Origin: Asterella californica
Lineage: Eukaryota; Streptophyta; Marchantiopsida; Marchantiales; Aytoniaceae
Direction of reading: 5' to 3'
Length of the DNA stretch: 64,000 nt
Assembly: GCA_036924285.1 (NCBI GenBank)
Contig: JAYKYS010000009.1
Location: forward strand, 21,246,001-21,310,000
Shown here: one piece after another, positions 21,401 to 33,308 of the stretch
How positions within the stretch are numbered: position 1 is the first letter of the stretch
Layout: every line of letters begins with the position of its first letter
Made by a program: the position numbers and the translations under genes
Notes under the pieces: model-generated
The model's input: the letters and a program-made list of their open reading frames with translations, nothing else
Told to the model about the DNA's origin: nothing
The model's database searches: none

Positions 21401-22812
21401 TAAGACGAAGAATGAACATGCATAAATACTCCTGTGAGCGAGCTGGAAATGCATGCGTTGGGTCCAAGCATCGGAGCGAAGCACAGCTCAGATTCTGTCT
21501 CTCTGTCTCTCTCACACACACAAAAGGGTATATGCATGATCCAAACCTTTCACGTTCATTTCAACTGATGCACCAATTTTCCCTTCGTTTGAATCTGTTA
21601 GCGATCGATCGGTTGTTGTTGACGTCGGAGCTAGCTAGTGAGATTACAGTCCACGGTGTATTTTTAAGGGAGACAGAAACGTCTCTGCAGCTGTGTGACA
21701 GCGACTGGGGCAGTGCGTACAATGTCATGCAAGAAATGGATATTGCGTGTACATGATCACTTGGTAGTTCACCGAACCATAAGACCAATTTACAGTTGTA
21801 GAAGGGTGCAGCTGCATGTATATATTACGGGCATGCATGTGCTGTCGACCGGTGTATGACCCAGTTGGGTCCCAAACCTCGTGAACAAATACGGTAGCAT
21901 TAAGTACCGAAAAGTAGAGCGGCAGCCACAACTTCGTGAGTGGATTATCCTTCCTATGCAGATCGGTGAGTATCGGTCAGATCCCAGCCTTGTGCGATCC
22001 CACTGTTGGATCGCACAGGGAAAGAACCAAAACAGTGAGAAGAAGAAAAACTATCGCAGAGAAATAGGGCAGGATTATCACTTACTCAACTAAAAATATA
22101 GTAAGGAAGCGCAGCAAGGATTAGGGAAATCCATCACCAAGGCTGAGCTCAAGCAGGCAAGTCTAAAAATTACACGTGCACGTGGATACAGAGAGCTACG
22201 GTAGGATGAGAATCGAAATGCGTGAGAAAAGTGCACAATCATCTCAGAGAAGACCTAGACATTGGAGAGAATGGAGTGAATGAATGCTGTACATGCACAG
22301 AGTAGAGACATGTAGGTCGCTGAGAAATGAGAATGTTAATGTTTGTTCTAGTCAACATTAACAGATATATATAGTACAATCATGTACACTTTGAACTCTT
22401 CTGAGGAAGAAGTCCTAGAGGTACAAAACCTGTCAGTTAGTACTAATAAATGTTGCCCTGAGCGTGTGCTAATGTCATCAACTACTAATCGCTAGTCAAA
22501 TTCTACTGTAAAAATTGTGTCTCTATCGACTTTGGCTTAAACTCAAATTTTCTGAATTCTGTACAATTCGCTGCGCACCCAGAAGATGATACAATTCCCG
22601 ACTTCCTAAGCTTCTCTCTCATGCGCCTGAGGGAACTTCATGGATAACATTACCCTACTGTTCTGTACTGATCTGCACTTGGTGGTGGTGGCGGAAGCAG
22701 CAACTTGCGAAGTCTTCCAGATGGAAGACCTGAATAATGTACATCTTTATCTGTACAACTCCTTTATAACGCCTGCTCATAGCGGGGCTTTGAGCGAGTG
22801 AGTGGCTTGATT
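18487..22812. other. Intergenic region between MULE and BAHD gene
   Basis: No gene is supported. Open frames at 18530-18808 (plus) and 18805-19155 (minus) show no family motif. A CTACTG-type microsatellite lies at 20280-20312. The left part contains a dispersed repeat (listed). Downstream sequence at 22100-22812 is the probable 3' flank of the BAHD gene. Confidence 0.4.
19290..19560 (+). repeat. Dispersed repeat, copy 1 (second copy at 48.03-48.31 kb)
   Basis: Shares order and blocks with 48030-48310: CATGCAAGATYGACTT, TGGGAACTT, AATGCAGGAA, CATATG, GATGYTGATYACCACC and ATTTTATCAAA, then TTTAATTTATTAT. Identity is perhaps 70%. No coding content. The family is unknown to me. Confidence 0.65.
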
Positions 22813-24989
22813 TTACATGGCAATCACATGGCTGGAACGGTCCGTCGAATCGTTGGCAGAGGCGATGGATTCAAATTCTGGATCGTTTTCCAGCTTCTCC
22901 ATATGGTCAGCTCTCAAGTGTACAGAGACATTGAGATTTCCATAGCCCAGAGGACTCGGCATCAGAATTACAAAGTTGGCAATTCCTTCAGGAATGGCTG
23001 CATATCCAGCGAACTGAGGCCTGCCCCAGCCGAAGTCAATTTCGTACATTCCAAGATGAATGCAACTAGACGCAATCACGACCTTGTCCGTGAAGACGTT
23101 GAAGTTAGGCATGACGACCGAGCCCTTGTTCAGCTCGATAAAGTCGATCAGAGAACGGAAGTTCTCGTCGGTGGCTGTCTTGGCAATCGACTTTTGCACT
23201 TTCTGCACTGCATTTGCAAGTGGTTGATATACGAGTTCAGTCATGGTGCATTCTGAGCTCGCAATGGCAATCATATTGCCGAAGTAGTCTTCAGGGACAC
23301 AAGGACTCTGGAGTCTCTTCCTGCCATCGACAGACATGATCATCCTGCTCGTGGCCTCCTCGTCCTGGTCAAACCCATTAGCCTTCATGATCAGTCGCCA
23401 GAGGTATGTGCTCGTACACTCGGTCGAGGTGAATGGGCCGTACTTGCCATTCTCGCTGGTTTGTCTCTTGAGATTACGCAGAGCCATGTCATCGAAGTGG
23501 AAGGTCCTGGCAACAATGGGCTGCTTTTCCTCTTCGGAGATTGGACCTCTTCGCTGTGGCGTCCTCGCTATATTCTTAGGCTTCAGCTTGTACTCTTGGC
23601 TGTGGTCTAGAGTTGCTCTGGGTGGACTCCTGGCTTGTAGCAGTGATCTCCAGTGATACGGCAATGTGCTGATTGGCTGACTTCGCATGTTCTGAGACCA
23701 CGCCTTGAGGAACATGTTACCGGAGTACACATCCGCAATTTGGTGGTGGAAGCTGCAGCCGACGATGACCCCACCGCATCTGAATTTCGTAATCTGGAAC
23801 AGCAGAAGCAAAGCGGCAAATTATAGCGAGCAGCGTACGAGCTCAGTCACTTATGAAGAACGTCTGTGTAAGACTCAAGACACGGTTCGAAACTACACGA
23901 AACGGGCAACCAGAGTGTACTCCATCAACTTCTGCTGAGATTATATTTGCATGAGGGCTTCTGGAAAGTTAACCTGAATGCAAACTGGTGGAAGAGAGCC
24001 GTCCTCAGCACTGAAAATCTTAGTGGGTGCAAGTTGTCTTCCAAGTGCTGGATCTGGGTTGTGGTAGTCCAACTCCTCCAAGTCACAATTTGCGTAAGCC
24101 TCGGCGAATTCAGCACCCGTCCCGTCGCAGTAGACATTGTAGATACCTTGTTCAGGATTCCTCATCCTTCCAGCAAGAGGATAGTAAGGAATCAAAACCT
24201 CGGACAAAGTCCTCTTCAAGGACGAAACGATATCTCCAAAGGCTCTGCCTTTCGTGGATTCGTACACAAAGTATGCCTGTTCGTACACGGAAGGCATCAA
24301 TCGGTCCATGTTCGACAGAGGAAACCAATGTTCCTGTACTTGCAGAGCTGGTTGCACGTGACACGCACTGGTTTGCGTAATTTTCACATCTTCGTGCGAC
24401 ATGATGGTTCGAGGGAGAGTATATTGTTGACTATACGTAGCTGTGGCTGCAGAGTAAGTCCTTCGGTTCTGCATTGACACATCAACATTTTACACGTTCA
24501 GATTCCGCTCGGTCTGGACTCTGTCTGATTGCGTTTTGATTCATATCTCAACAAGCCGGAAGGCAGAAAACCGAGAAGATCAAATGACCGGCAAGCAAAT
24601 ACTGACCAAATCATGCACACTAGCAGCAATTGACAAGCAAATGAACTGACCTTAACTTGCTGTAGAGGCTGCTCACTTCCTTTTGTTTGTGAGCTGGAGA
24701 CCTCAACCTGTGCTTTGACGTCGGAAGAGGATGCGTTTGGGAACAAGTTAAGTGCAGGTGAATGATATGCTCTCCTGATGTCGAATGCTGTCGACGCCCC
24801 TCGAACAGCACTGGGGCAAGGAGTGTATTGGTGGGGTTGTCGTACAGCACACCAGTGGAAGAGAGAATTAAAATCATCGAGCAACGAGTGGTTCCCCTTG
24901 AGTTGAAGAGTTGGGGAGCACGAGTGAATAGGACTCTTGAGAAACGAATTCAAAATACTCTGGCAGCGACGAGCGTATGCTGCAGCCAT
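22813..24989 (-). CDS. BAHD-family acyl-CoA acyltransferase with N-terminal extension
   Basis: Transfers an acyl group from acyl-CoA to an alcohol or amine; the acceptor cannot be told from sequence. Exons 24989-24651, 24468-23974 and 23793-22813 join by GT-AG introns of 182 and 180 bases, both phase 0, giving 604 aa. The second intron falls right before 'ITKFRCGG', the place where BAHD genes usually carry one. Catalytic 'HHQIAD' (H295, D299) and structural 'DFGWG' (531-535) are intact; 'YYPLAGRM' marks the N-terminal lobe. The BAHD core runs from about residue 140 to 590, a normal length. Unusual is the 140-residue lead: 'MAAAYARRCQSILNSFLKSP' is rich in Arg/Lys, Ser and Ala with no acidic residue in the first 36, like a mitochondrial or plastid presequence, while most BAHD enzymes are cytosolic. 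An upstream in-frame ATG at 25046 would add 19 residues. If exon 1 is not used, translation could begin at the Met at residue 136. Confidence 0.9.
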
Positions 24990-25290
24990 GTTGACAAGGT
25001 TCTTGTAATTTCTACACTGGGGTGAATGAAGGGGTTTGTGCTTCACTGAATTGGCTGACTTGACTTGACAACTTGCTCTTGAAAAAGTGGTCTGGAGTAC
25101 GTCGGAAGAAATTGTGTGGTCAAGATCTGAGCCTCACACTTTGAAGTGGTTTTAAACTCGTAAGGCTCAATTCATCATCCTGCGCACAGTAGACTCGACT
25201 GATCGTAGAAGCAAGGGAGTCTCTCGGTTGGCCCCTGAGGAGTGAGCAGGTATGTACGGAGGGTGAAGGACAAGAATTGCAAGTCTATTC

Positions 25291-25292
<2 letters not shown>

Positions 25293-25339
<47 letters not shown>
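25293..25339. repeat. (GA)n microsatellite upstream of BAHD gene
   Basis: Uninterrupted GA dinucleotides, 47 bases, about 300 bases upstream of the BAHD start. On the gene's strand it is a CT run, common in plant leaders. It creates false Leu-Ser frames. Confidence 0.95.
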
Positions 25340-25343
<4 letters not shown>

Positions 25344-28300
25344 GAATTTCTATGAACTCGAGGTGGATTGAACGGTGTTCGAAGAGATGAATTTGTACTT
25401 CTCCCAAACCCTGCGTGGTGGAGGTGGGGGCGGAGAGGTGAAGGAGCTTGTCTGAGCTGGAGAGTGTTTCCTGGGCAGGCACATCCACCCATCCACCGGG
25501 AAAGAAGACGTAGTTTGTCGCCCATGTTGAAATGCCCATAGGATCGCTGACGTCAGGGCTCTTCATGCACAGGACATGTTACAGTGGACTACATATTTGT
25601 AGATCTTAGCCTAGCCCTTCCTCCGATTCATCTTTCCCGACTTTTAACTTTGCCCACATTCATAACAATTAATCCGTCTTACAATCCCATCTAACTTGTC
25701 GGGGGATGTTGCGTCATTATTTCTTCCAGCCTAGTTCTCGTGTGACTTCAGCAATTCTGTTAGTACAGATCATTTATCATAAGACTACTTTATTCTGAAA
25801 TCCTAAGAATAAGAAACCCGCCCCTCGATATCTACTAATATCGTTCTCCATACACCGATCTCACCTGGTGAACAGACCGATCTCACGAATACAGACATCC
25901 TAGCCAAGAAAGAAGAAAAAGTTAAAGCAACGTTAGAAGAGAACTACTAGAGTGACTGAAAAATATAAGCCGTGGGGTTTCTTTGTCGAAAGAAATTCGG
26001 ACTGAAACCCGTTTCCACCACTGATTATGATCAACAGCGTAGAAGTATCCAGTGGACTCACAGGCTTGCTTGGATCAGACTGGGAGTGGAAATGAAAGTC
26101 TTAGAAGTGAAAAATTACTCTGCTCTATGAACAGGCATGTTTTACGAACCTCAACAATATCTACAACAGATATCTGTCCTATTTAGCATGTAAGACCACT
26201 CAAGCTTGGAGCGCAGGATGCTCTCTACGAGTACCACTACGCGCCCAGGTTCTCTTTCTCGAAGTTCTGTGGTCTCAAGAATTTACTTCGGAGGAGGATT
26301 TTAAGTACCTGTGAACAACAACAACTTCTCACCTTCTTACTTGGATTGTAATATCATTGTATGTTGTCAACGTTTCTAGCCTCTACCTATAATCTGGAAT
26401 TTTCCGAGTCCCAGATTAAACGGAGCGACAAGCAGCCAGGGAGATAATGATCAACTTGCCAGCAGCGGCTGCGTTAAGTCTTCTCGAGCTACCGTCAGTT
26501 TGTGAGAGGAAGTGCCCAAACCTGAAAAAACAAATATTGGTGAATTTGTTGTTGGCGAAGTCGAGTCCCCTCCCTCAACAGTAGACGACAATGATTGGAT
26601 CAATGGCATGACAGGCTCTATGTCTCTCCTATGTCTGGCAAGAAACAAAAGGACAGAGGGGACCCACAACGTTGCTGTGCTGGGCTGGGTGCGACCAGTT
26701 CAGGGCGCCAACTGAAGTTGGCTCAACCGTTCGTTTTTTCACTTCAGGTAGTCGAGTGACTTGAGGACAAAGAACGCCTGATGAAGGGGAAAGTGTGGCC
26801 ATAATTTTACACCCCGGAACCAACGTACCCCTTTCGAGTGGCGGCATATATCGTGTCACAAAAGCCTTCAAAACCATCAATACTGAAGGTGGATTGCGTA
26901 ATACCCAAAATTTCCTCACGCCTGGGGTAGTCCGGTGGGCTACACCTGTCGATTCATCTCGACAGACTTGCAGAAGAGCAGCATGGTCCTGAGGTTAGTC
27001 CTGAGGATTTCTTTTCTTTCACTGCCGAGAAGAAGAAGAAAAGAAACTTCTACCTGGAGAAGGCAGTCGATCCGCTCGGGAGCACACTCTGATGCGTAGG
27101 ACACCACGTGCCGAGCAACTTCGACCCTGGCTTGGACTGGACTGCAGAGCATGTAAAATCTTTACGACCCCAGTAGCAGCTCCAGCCTAGATCCGGCATC
27201 CCGTGTAATGTGCCCCGGCGACTTTTCTAAAATTGCAGGAGAAGTAGAGAATGCGCCGGATAATTTCTGTCTCAAACGTACAAAACAGTGGAAAAATACT
27301 CGAAATTTACTAAAAATCGCCGGTGAATTAACACAGTAGTCCGTCAATTGTCAAAAACCGCCGGCAAATTACAGGTAAGCAGGAAAGACCTAGGCTGGGC
27401 CTGGCCAGTAGCATCGAACGACCTGCAGATTTTATTGCAATGTTGCTACCTCTCCTTTCCCTCGGGACTAGGAACGTGGTGCTAAAAGTTGTACCATGAT
27501 GTAATCTTCTGCTGTGAAGCATGGAGGACTAGGTACATTAATTCTCTCAGCAGCGGTTTAGCTCTAGTCAACACAACACTTCGGTGAACTCTATAGTCTA
27601 CATCTGGAGACGCTTTTATTACTTATTATTTACTACTTTATTTTCTGAAAACTGGAGATGAATACGTACGTACGTGACAGCAGCAGCTTGAGAATGGTGG
27701 TGGTGTTCCCATTTAGTGAGTCTGAAGAATGTTCCTCAATGCATGAGGTTTGGACAGATACCCTGTGGACTCAAACAGCAACCCCTAGCCGGAAAAGTAA
27801 CACAAAGAGACAAGGAAGAATTGAGAGATTGCATTGCAGATCAAAGAGGGAATCTCATGAGCCCACTACTACTACTGCTACTACTACAGTCTCTCCGTAT
27901 CATGAGTAGCATTTAATTTAGCATTTGTCCCGCCGCTGAAAGTTCATGACTCTCGCTGCTTTCTATTGATGCTCATTGATCGGCCTGGCTGGCTGCTGGC
28001 TTATGCTGCCCCACCCTACAATCTACAATCACAACATAGTCTCAAAGACCAGTGGCCCCATTTTTTTCACGTACACATGTTACGGCTGGGTTCGAAGAAA
28101 AGTGGGGAGGTGGTTAGTGGATCTTTCTACTAGAATCTAGCATCCATCCGGTTACAGGTCAAAATTGTCAAACCGGGTTGAACCAAGCTTGCTGTGAAGA
28201 CAACAGAACAATCAGCAAGGATCCAACTGCAACAACCCCTCGTGGAACCTTTTCCTTCTGTAATTCCTCTATCAAGCTCTTTCTACTGTTTGTAGTACAA

Positions 28301-29107
28301 GTGTTTTACGCGCTAACAGACAGACGCGCCTCCTCGGCCAGTCAAGCCAGGCCCGTTCTTCCAGATACTAAAAGCTCCGGATCCTTTTTGCGGAGATGTT
28401 CCAAGATTGGATTTGGTCTATATGCAAGCTTTTCCCTGCAATACTCGGCATATGTTTTTCTCCTGTCCCCAGTCACTATCTCTCCACACATGAACTTCAT
28501 AGCGACCTGCTGAGATTGCAATGCGTAAACCGGAGGTGAATACGGCTCAGCTCCTCGACACTCCATCAGTTTTGGTTGGAAAACCCAGAATTTACTGTTA
28601 CGCGGTAAAGAACTGGAGAGATACAGACTCCATACTGAAGTCAAATTTAGTACTGTAAGTCTACTCTAGGTACTGAGAAATGTGTTGAGTCCACCATATC
28701 TATAGCTCAAGATTAGCAGAATTTACACTATGCTGTTCCTGTTAACAGCCTAGGATCTTTGACCCGAAACTCAATCTATCCACTGTATCGGGTACGTGGG
28801 ACTTCGAACTACGGTAGTATGTCGGGGACTTGTTCTTTACCCGTAAGAACCTTGACTAAGCCCCCTGAAGCTGAGGCCCTGAAGCTGTATCTCGAGTTGA
28901 GCAAAGTGACTGTACGAAGGAGGAGAATATATTTCACGAACACCCATGTGGTGGGGAAAATCACACCCCCCAACCTCCCCTGGGGAGTACAAACTAAAGA
29001 ACGAGGAGTCCTGAACGTGGAGACTGAGAAACAGGTTGGCTGTGTGAGTTGTTTCCTGAGGTACAGGTTTTCAGGTTACGACTTCAGAGGTAAAACTATG
29101 GTAAGTA

Positions 29108-29232
29108 TAACACGCGACGCAATGAATAGCCAACGGATGGAAGGACCCCATCAAGCCTTACAAGGGAAAGAGGGACCCGAAGGGCCAAGCAACCAACGCC
29201 CCGAAGGGAGGAACTATGGTAAGCAGATGTGT
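29108..29232 (+). repeat. Fragment of a dispersed LTR-like repeat
   Basis: CGCAATGAATAGCCAACGGA, CATCAAGC, GGGCCAAGCAACCAACGCC and CGAAG appear in the same order as in 41060-41200 and 54310-54430. At 54.3 kb the match lies within a sequence that looks like a minus-strand copia LTR, so this is probably a fragment of the same LTR family. Confidence 0.55.
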
Positions 29233-31447
29233 GTTTTGAGGCGGAATGGACATGTAATTAACTGAATAGAGGATTTCATCTACCGTGATTGTTCCTCTTT
29301 ATTTCCCGAATCCCGAGCTGCATACCTGAAGCTTTGAAGTAGCAGTACAAGACGAGTTAAATGACAAACTCACGCAATTGATGCAAAGTTTGTCGGAGTA
29401 GGTTCTCATAACTGGCTGTGTGTATGAAAGAAGACAGAACAAGTGACATGGTTGCAGGCAGATTGTCAGGTAAATCAAAGCAGCCTTTGCACTAGACACA
29501 GTCGTTGAAAAAGTTGGAAGTAGAGAAGGGAAAGGGAGGGAGGGCAGACGAGGGGATACGCGACGCGACGCGCATGGGCAGAACATGGACTGTGAATGTA
29601 TGGAGACAGATTTTACGCAGGTGGCGTCTTTAGTCAGAAGAAGGGAATAAGAAGTCAATCATGTCATGTGCATCTTGAGTTGTACTTATGAGGGACAAGC
29701 TCGATGCATGCGCAGACTTTCTGTACTCGTGATGGAGCAACGGGTGCTTGATTTTGTCCCGAACGACCACCTGACGAACTTGGAACACCGGAAGTCGGGC
29801 AATGACGGGGCATACAACACCCCCGGAGCAACCAAACCCACCTGACAATCATCAAGTTGGAAGTGAAATTAGGAAGTTGGAAGTATGATACCACTACGAA
29901 TCCCATCACTACCCTTGACTTCTCGGGAGAGCTCATTCGTTTCTTTGACTTCTAGAATCTCATTTTGGATTCCTGCTTTTCATTATTCACAGCTGCAAAC
30001 ACAGCCTTCCTTTACCTCGACGAAGGTCCCAGGATCATCTTTGTAGGCTAGGGATTAGAGAACTTTCAGTTGAGTATAACAAGGCTCTTGCGGGAATGCT
30101 GGTCGTTTACACAATGATGGCCTCTACATAGACTATCCACCGAAAAGGCCCAAACAAAAGGAGGTTTGCTAGACCTATTTATATGTCAGAAGGTTTTGTT
30201 TTGCAGCAGGCCAATTCATTCTCTAGGGGAAACGACTGGTGGTTCGCTAGATTCCAAGAATCTTTCAGTTGATTCCTATTTTCATCATTCAAGCAATGAC
30301 CAGCTATCATAGTTTGCTGGAAAAGACTCCATACTTCTTCACTGTGTTCTGAACTTCAGATCAGTTTCTTACCTGGGAATTTGAGCCACAGGCAACTGCA
30401 TGTCGGTCTGTACTTCCTGTCATCTGCACATTCACTCGATAACGTTACTCTAAGCGGACCTTCTCTTCTTAGAGTGCCATATAGTTAGAAGCTGTACTAG
30501 CTCTATCTGTCTGTCAGAGGTTTTTCTTTTGGGCCGTCCTTCTAGACCATACTTCCCTTAGTATGGAGTTTAGTTTAAATATATTTACTTCGGATTCATT
30601 TTTCAAGAAACAAGTACTTCTTTGGCCTGTTTCTCCACGAATAAAATACATGTCCCTAATAATTCGTCCATATCAAGAGGTAATATTAATGGGTATTCAG
30701 CTAACCGACCCTCATTTCACGCGTTGGGACTATATGCAATATATTGTAAGAGCAGAGCTCCACCACGATAGCAGCTCTAAAACCATATCACCAAAACGAA
30801 AAAGAGAAGAAAAGCCTAGACTGTTCCTGCTTGAATGTCTTCGGGACATCTGTCCGTAACACAAAACAGGTCACCAAGAAATGTCCTACTTTATTGACAT
30901 CGAAGGCGTTGATCAATAACGAATACACCAGCAGGCAACATCTCACTGTCTCACATCATGCAAACATTCTGAAGCTCCGCGTGAAGTCCAATTCTCTTTT
31001 GTTGAAAGAAATTAATAAGAGTGTAGGGCATGACTGATGGGCTTCTTATCTGTATGTGACGATTGTTTGACTCTTCTGTAGAAAGAGAGCAAAAGACGGA
31101 ATCCCTTGCTCTGACTGGAGCATCAAGGTTGAGGTCCTCCTGAAAGTTCCGGACTCTCAGGCTGCCCACATTGTGCAGGACACTAAAGGACCAATCCTGT
31201 TAGAGGCACGTGACAGTCCTAAATTCCAAATGCATACAAGATTTTTGAGTACTGCCGTCACATGCCGACATTAACAATCTTGAAGTCCGACATTAAACAT
31301 GCGTGCTCGTCAAACTACTCGATCAGAATGAGAATTTTGAAGTCCAAGTTGTTGCCTGAAATGCTTCGAGCTACCGACAAACTAGTGATAAAACTTAAAG
31401 CCAAATTTCGATGCTTTACTTGGTACTCTGCCCATCACATCAAAGAT

Positions 31448-31562
31448 ATTGCCCCACCCACCCGTAGCTGGGACGCCGTGGGGTCGAATCCTCCTGCCGG
31501 GAGGGTTCAGTCCGTGCAAGGGCAGCAGCGTTCGGCTGCAGAAAGCCCCACGGCGAAAAAGA
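31448..31562 (+). repeat. SINE-like repeat family, copy 1
   Basis: CGTAGCTGGGACG, GGGTCGAATCCTCCTGCC, GGAGGGTTCAGTCCGTGCAA and GGGCAGCAGCG then AGAAAGCCCCAC. The second block resembles a pol III B box. The order is repeated at 40848-40930 (inverse), 44770-44822 (inverse, tail only) and 46733-46842. The A-to-B spacing is too short for a plain tRNA head. Confidence 0.55.
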
Positions 31563-33080
31563 GGCCTAAATATCGGCATCGCGGGTTCTTACTTGACAAA
31601 AAGTATCACATAGAAGATATTAAGAACATGGAACATCAATATCACCTTAGGAATACTATGGCACGTCATTTCCTTGACAAGCCAAACTTCACTCAGTTTT
31701 ACGTCTTTCACAGCGAGATTCTGCTCGACAAAACTACAGATTCAACTTCGCAGTGAATCAAGTGGGGAAGGTGAGTGAAAACGAAACCCAAAATAATATC
31801 ACTGAAGAAGCTGGAAACAAAACATGAAACCCCACTGTGATGTCAATCTCAAAGAGTAAGTATTTTTTTCGAGGAATGACATTGTTTCGTTATTCATCTT
31901 ATGAATATGAATCTGTAATCCGAAGCCCGGAGTTCGGAGTGAAGCTGCTCTATTTTCCCAATTTTATCTGAGGGTCTGCGGGTCTGCGGGGCCTTACAGT
32001 GATCTGGTCACTCTCGCTGACAAATAAACTCCCTTGAATGAAATATGTCTTCTGATACTGGTGAGGCCTAGCTCAAGAAATGCTCTGCGAATGCCTTGGT
32101 ACTGCAGTTTGCTTACCTCGAGGGCCTTGGTTTGGCGGCCTTCGGTAATAATCGAAATAACAAGCCATGAATCCAAGCTTCCATCTAGGCGGAAGGCGCA
32201 GTATTCTGTTTCTAATGCTTCCCAGTGTGGCAGAGAAGCGAGATGTTTCGCTTCGCAGCCTCCCTACAGTAATGAATGAAACATGCACAGTAATGAATGA
32301 AACATGCCACCGAACTTTCAAAGTAGAAAACGTGAAACTTATGTCGGTAAATAGCAACCTCTAGTCATACCGACTCATACGTCAAAAAGGACTGAGTACT
32401 TTACTGCTGTTCAATCGCAGATCAGTCCCGACAAGCTGCTGCTGCAAATGAGCAGCTGCCTGATGGCCGTCGGACAAAAAGGATGATCCGATGAGCCTCC
32501 GTTGAGGGGTTAGGTCATGAAGAGAACGCCGAGGTAAGCGTAGGCGCTCTGATTTCAAACCAGAACCCCGTTTATTTATTGTGTGAAGGTCAAGGTACGG
32601 GATATAGGGGGCGAAAGGTGAACTGACTTATGACCAGAGTAAAGCGTAGCAGCTGGTCGGGTTTCACTTTTTTCATCTTCCTTGTCCTCCCGTACCATGA
32701 GTCCGGGTAATATGGACTGATGATTCTGACGTTGTGAGCGTGACTGTAACATTGGTTCCTCGTGACTGTGCAATAGAATGATTCAAGTATATGCGCCTAG
32801 CCCCAGTTCAGTTCAAGTATTACAGCACTTTTGCATTTCTTGAAGATATTATTTTTCTTCACAACCAATCAGATGTCTTCTTGGAATACTCTAACTCTGT
32901 TTTAATTTTTCAATTACCCCTCTAAGTCCTTTCAATTACTCTAACTCTGTTTTAATTTTTCAGTTACCCCTCTAAGTCCTCTGCAATTTCTCTGACGTCA
33001 AATTATCACCTCAAATGACACATCACTAATCATTTCAGATTAATTAAATTCCAAGACACCCCTCCGAGGAGATACAATAT
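31563..33080. other. Intergenic, repeat-bearing
   Basis: No supported gene. It contains the 50-bp tandem repeat listed below and several short open frames without motifs. Confidence 0.35.
32888..32986 (+). repeat. Two-copy 50-bp tandem repeat
   Basis: CTCTAACTCTGTTTTAATTT starts at 32888 and again 50 bases later, followed in both copies by TTACCCCTCTAAGTCCT. Confidence 0.85.
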
Positions 33081-33182
33081 ATATTTTTTTCATTATAGCT
33101 CTACCTGCCTGCACAGAGGTTCGAACCCCCACCATCTCATCCCTAGGCCCAGCTCGTTTCTAACGCACTACACACAGTTCCT
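33070..33182 (-). repeat. Possible tRNA-derived SINE head
   Basis: On the minus strand TGTAGTGCGTTAGAA resembles a tRNA A box and D arm, and about 35 bases on GGGGGTTCGAACCTC is an excellent B box and T arm, followed by an A-rich tail (AATGAAAAAAATATAT). The anticodon region does not fold as a real tRNA. Spacing fits a tRNA-derived SINE. Confidence 0.5.
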
Positions 33183-33194
33183 GATATATACAGA

Positions 33195-33308
33195 GAGATA
33201 TAGTGTATTATCTATTTCTGGAAAACAATTGGATTTTTGGAAATATAGTGTATTGTCTATTTCTGGAAAACCACGGAGATATAGTGCGTTATCTATTTCT
33301 GGAAAACA
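33195..33308 (+). repeat. Three-copy short tandem repeat
   Basis: ATATAGTG(T/C)(A/G)TT.TCTATTTCTGGAAAAC recurs at 33198, 33243 and 33279, with period 45 then 36. Confidence 0.8.

Larger units (their letters stand above)
25047..31440. other. Intergenic region upstream of the BAHD gene
   Basis: The first several hundred bases should hold the BAHD promoter, including the GA/CT run. No other gene is supported. A minus-strand reading at 28342-28644 ('YAEYCREKLAYRPNPILEHLRKKDPELL') looks protein-like but I do not recognise it and see no convincing splice partners. TAC microsatellite at 27863-27890. Parts of 29.1 kb match a retroelement repeat listed below. Confidence 0.4.

Noticed and set aside
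23947..24477. 176-codon plus-strand frame
   Set aside because: Lies opposite BAHD exon 2, whose motifs and splice sites are clear.
25175..25566. Minus-strand frames with long Leu-Ser repeats
   Set aside because: Produced by the GA/CT microsatellite upstream of the BAHD gene.
28342..28644. 100-codon minus-strand frame with protein-like composition
   Set aside because: No recognised family, no splice partners, no codon evidence I could test.
28759..29265. 168-codon plus-strand frame
   Set aside because: No motif, and its second half overlaps a dispersed LTR-like repeat.
33110..33135. Functional tRNA gene
   Set aside because: A good T-arm/B box, but no acceptor stem or anticodon arm.
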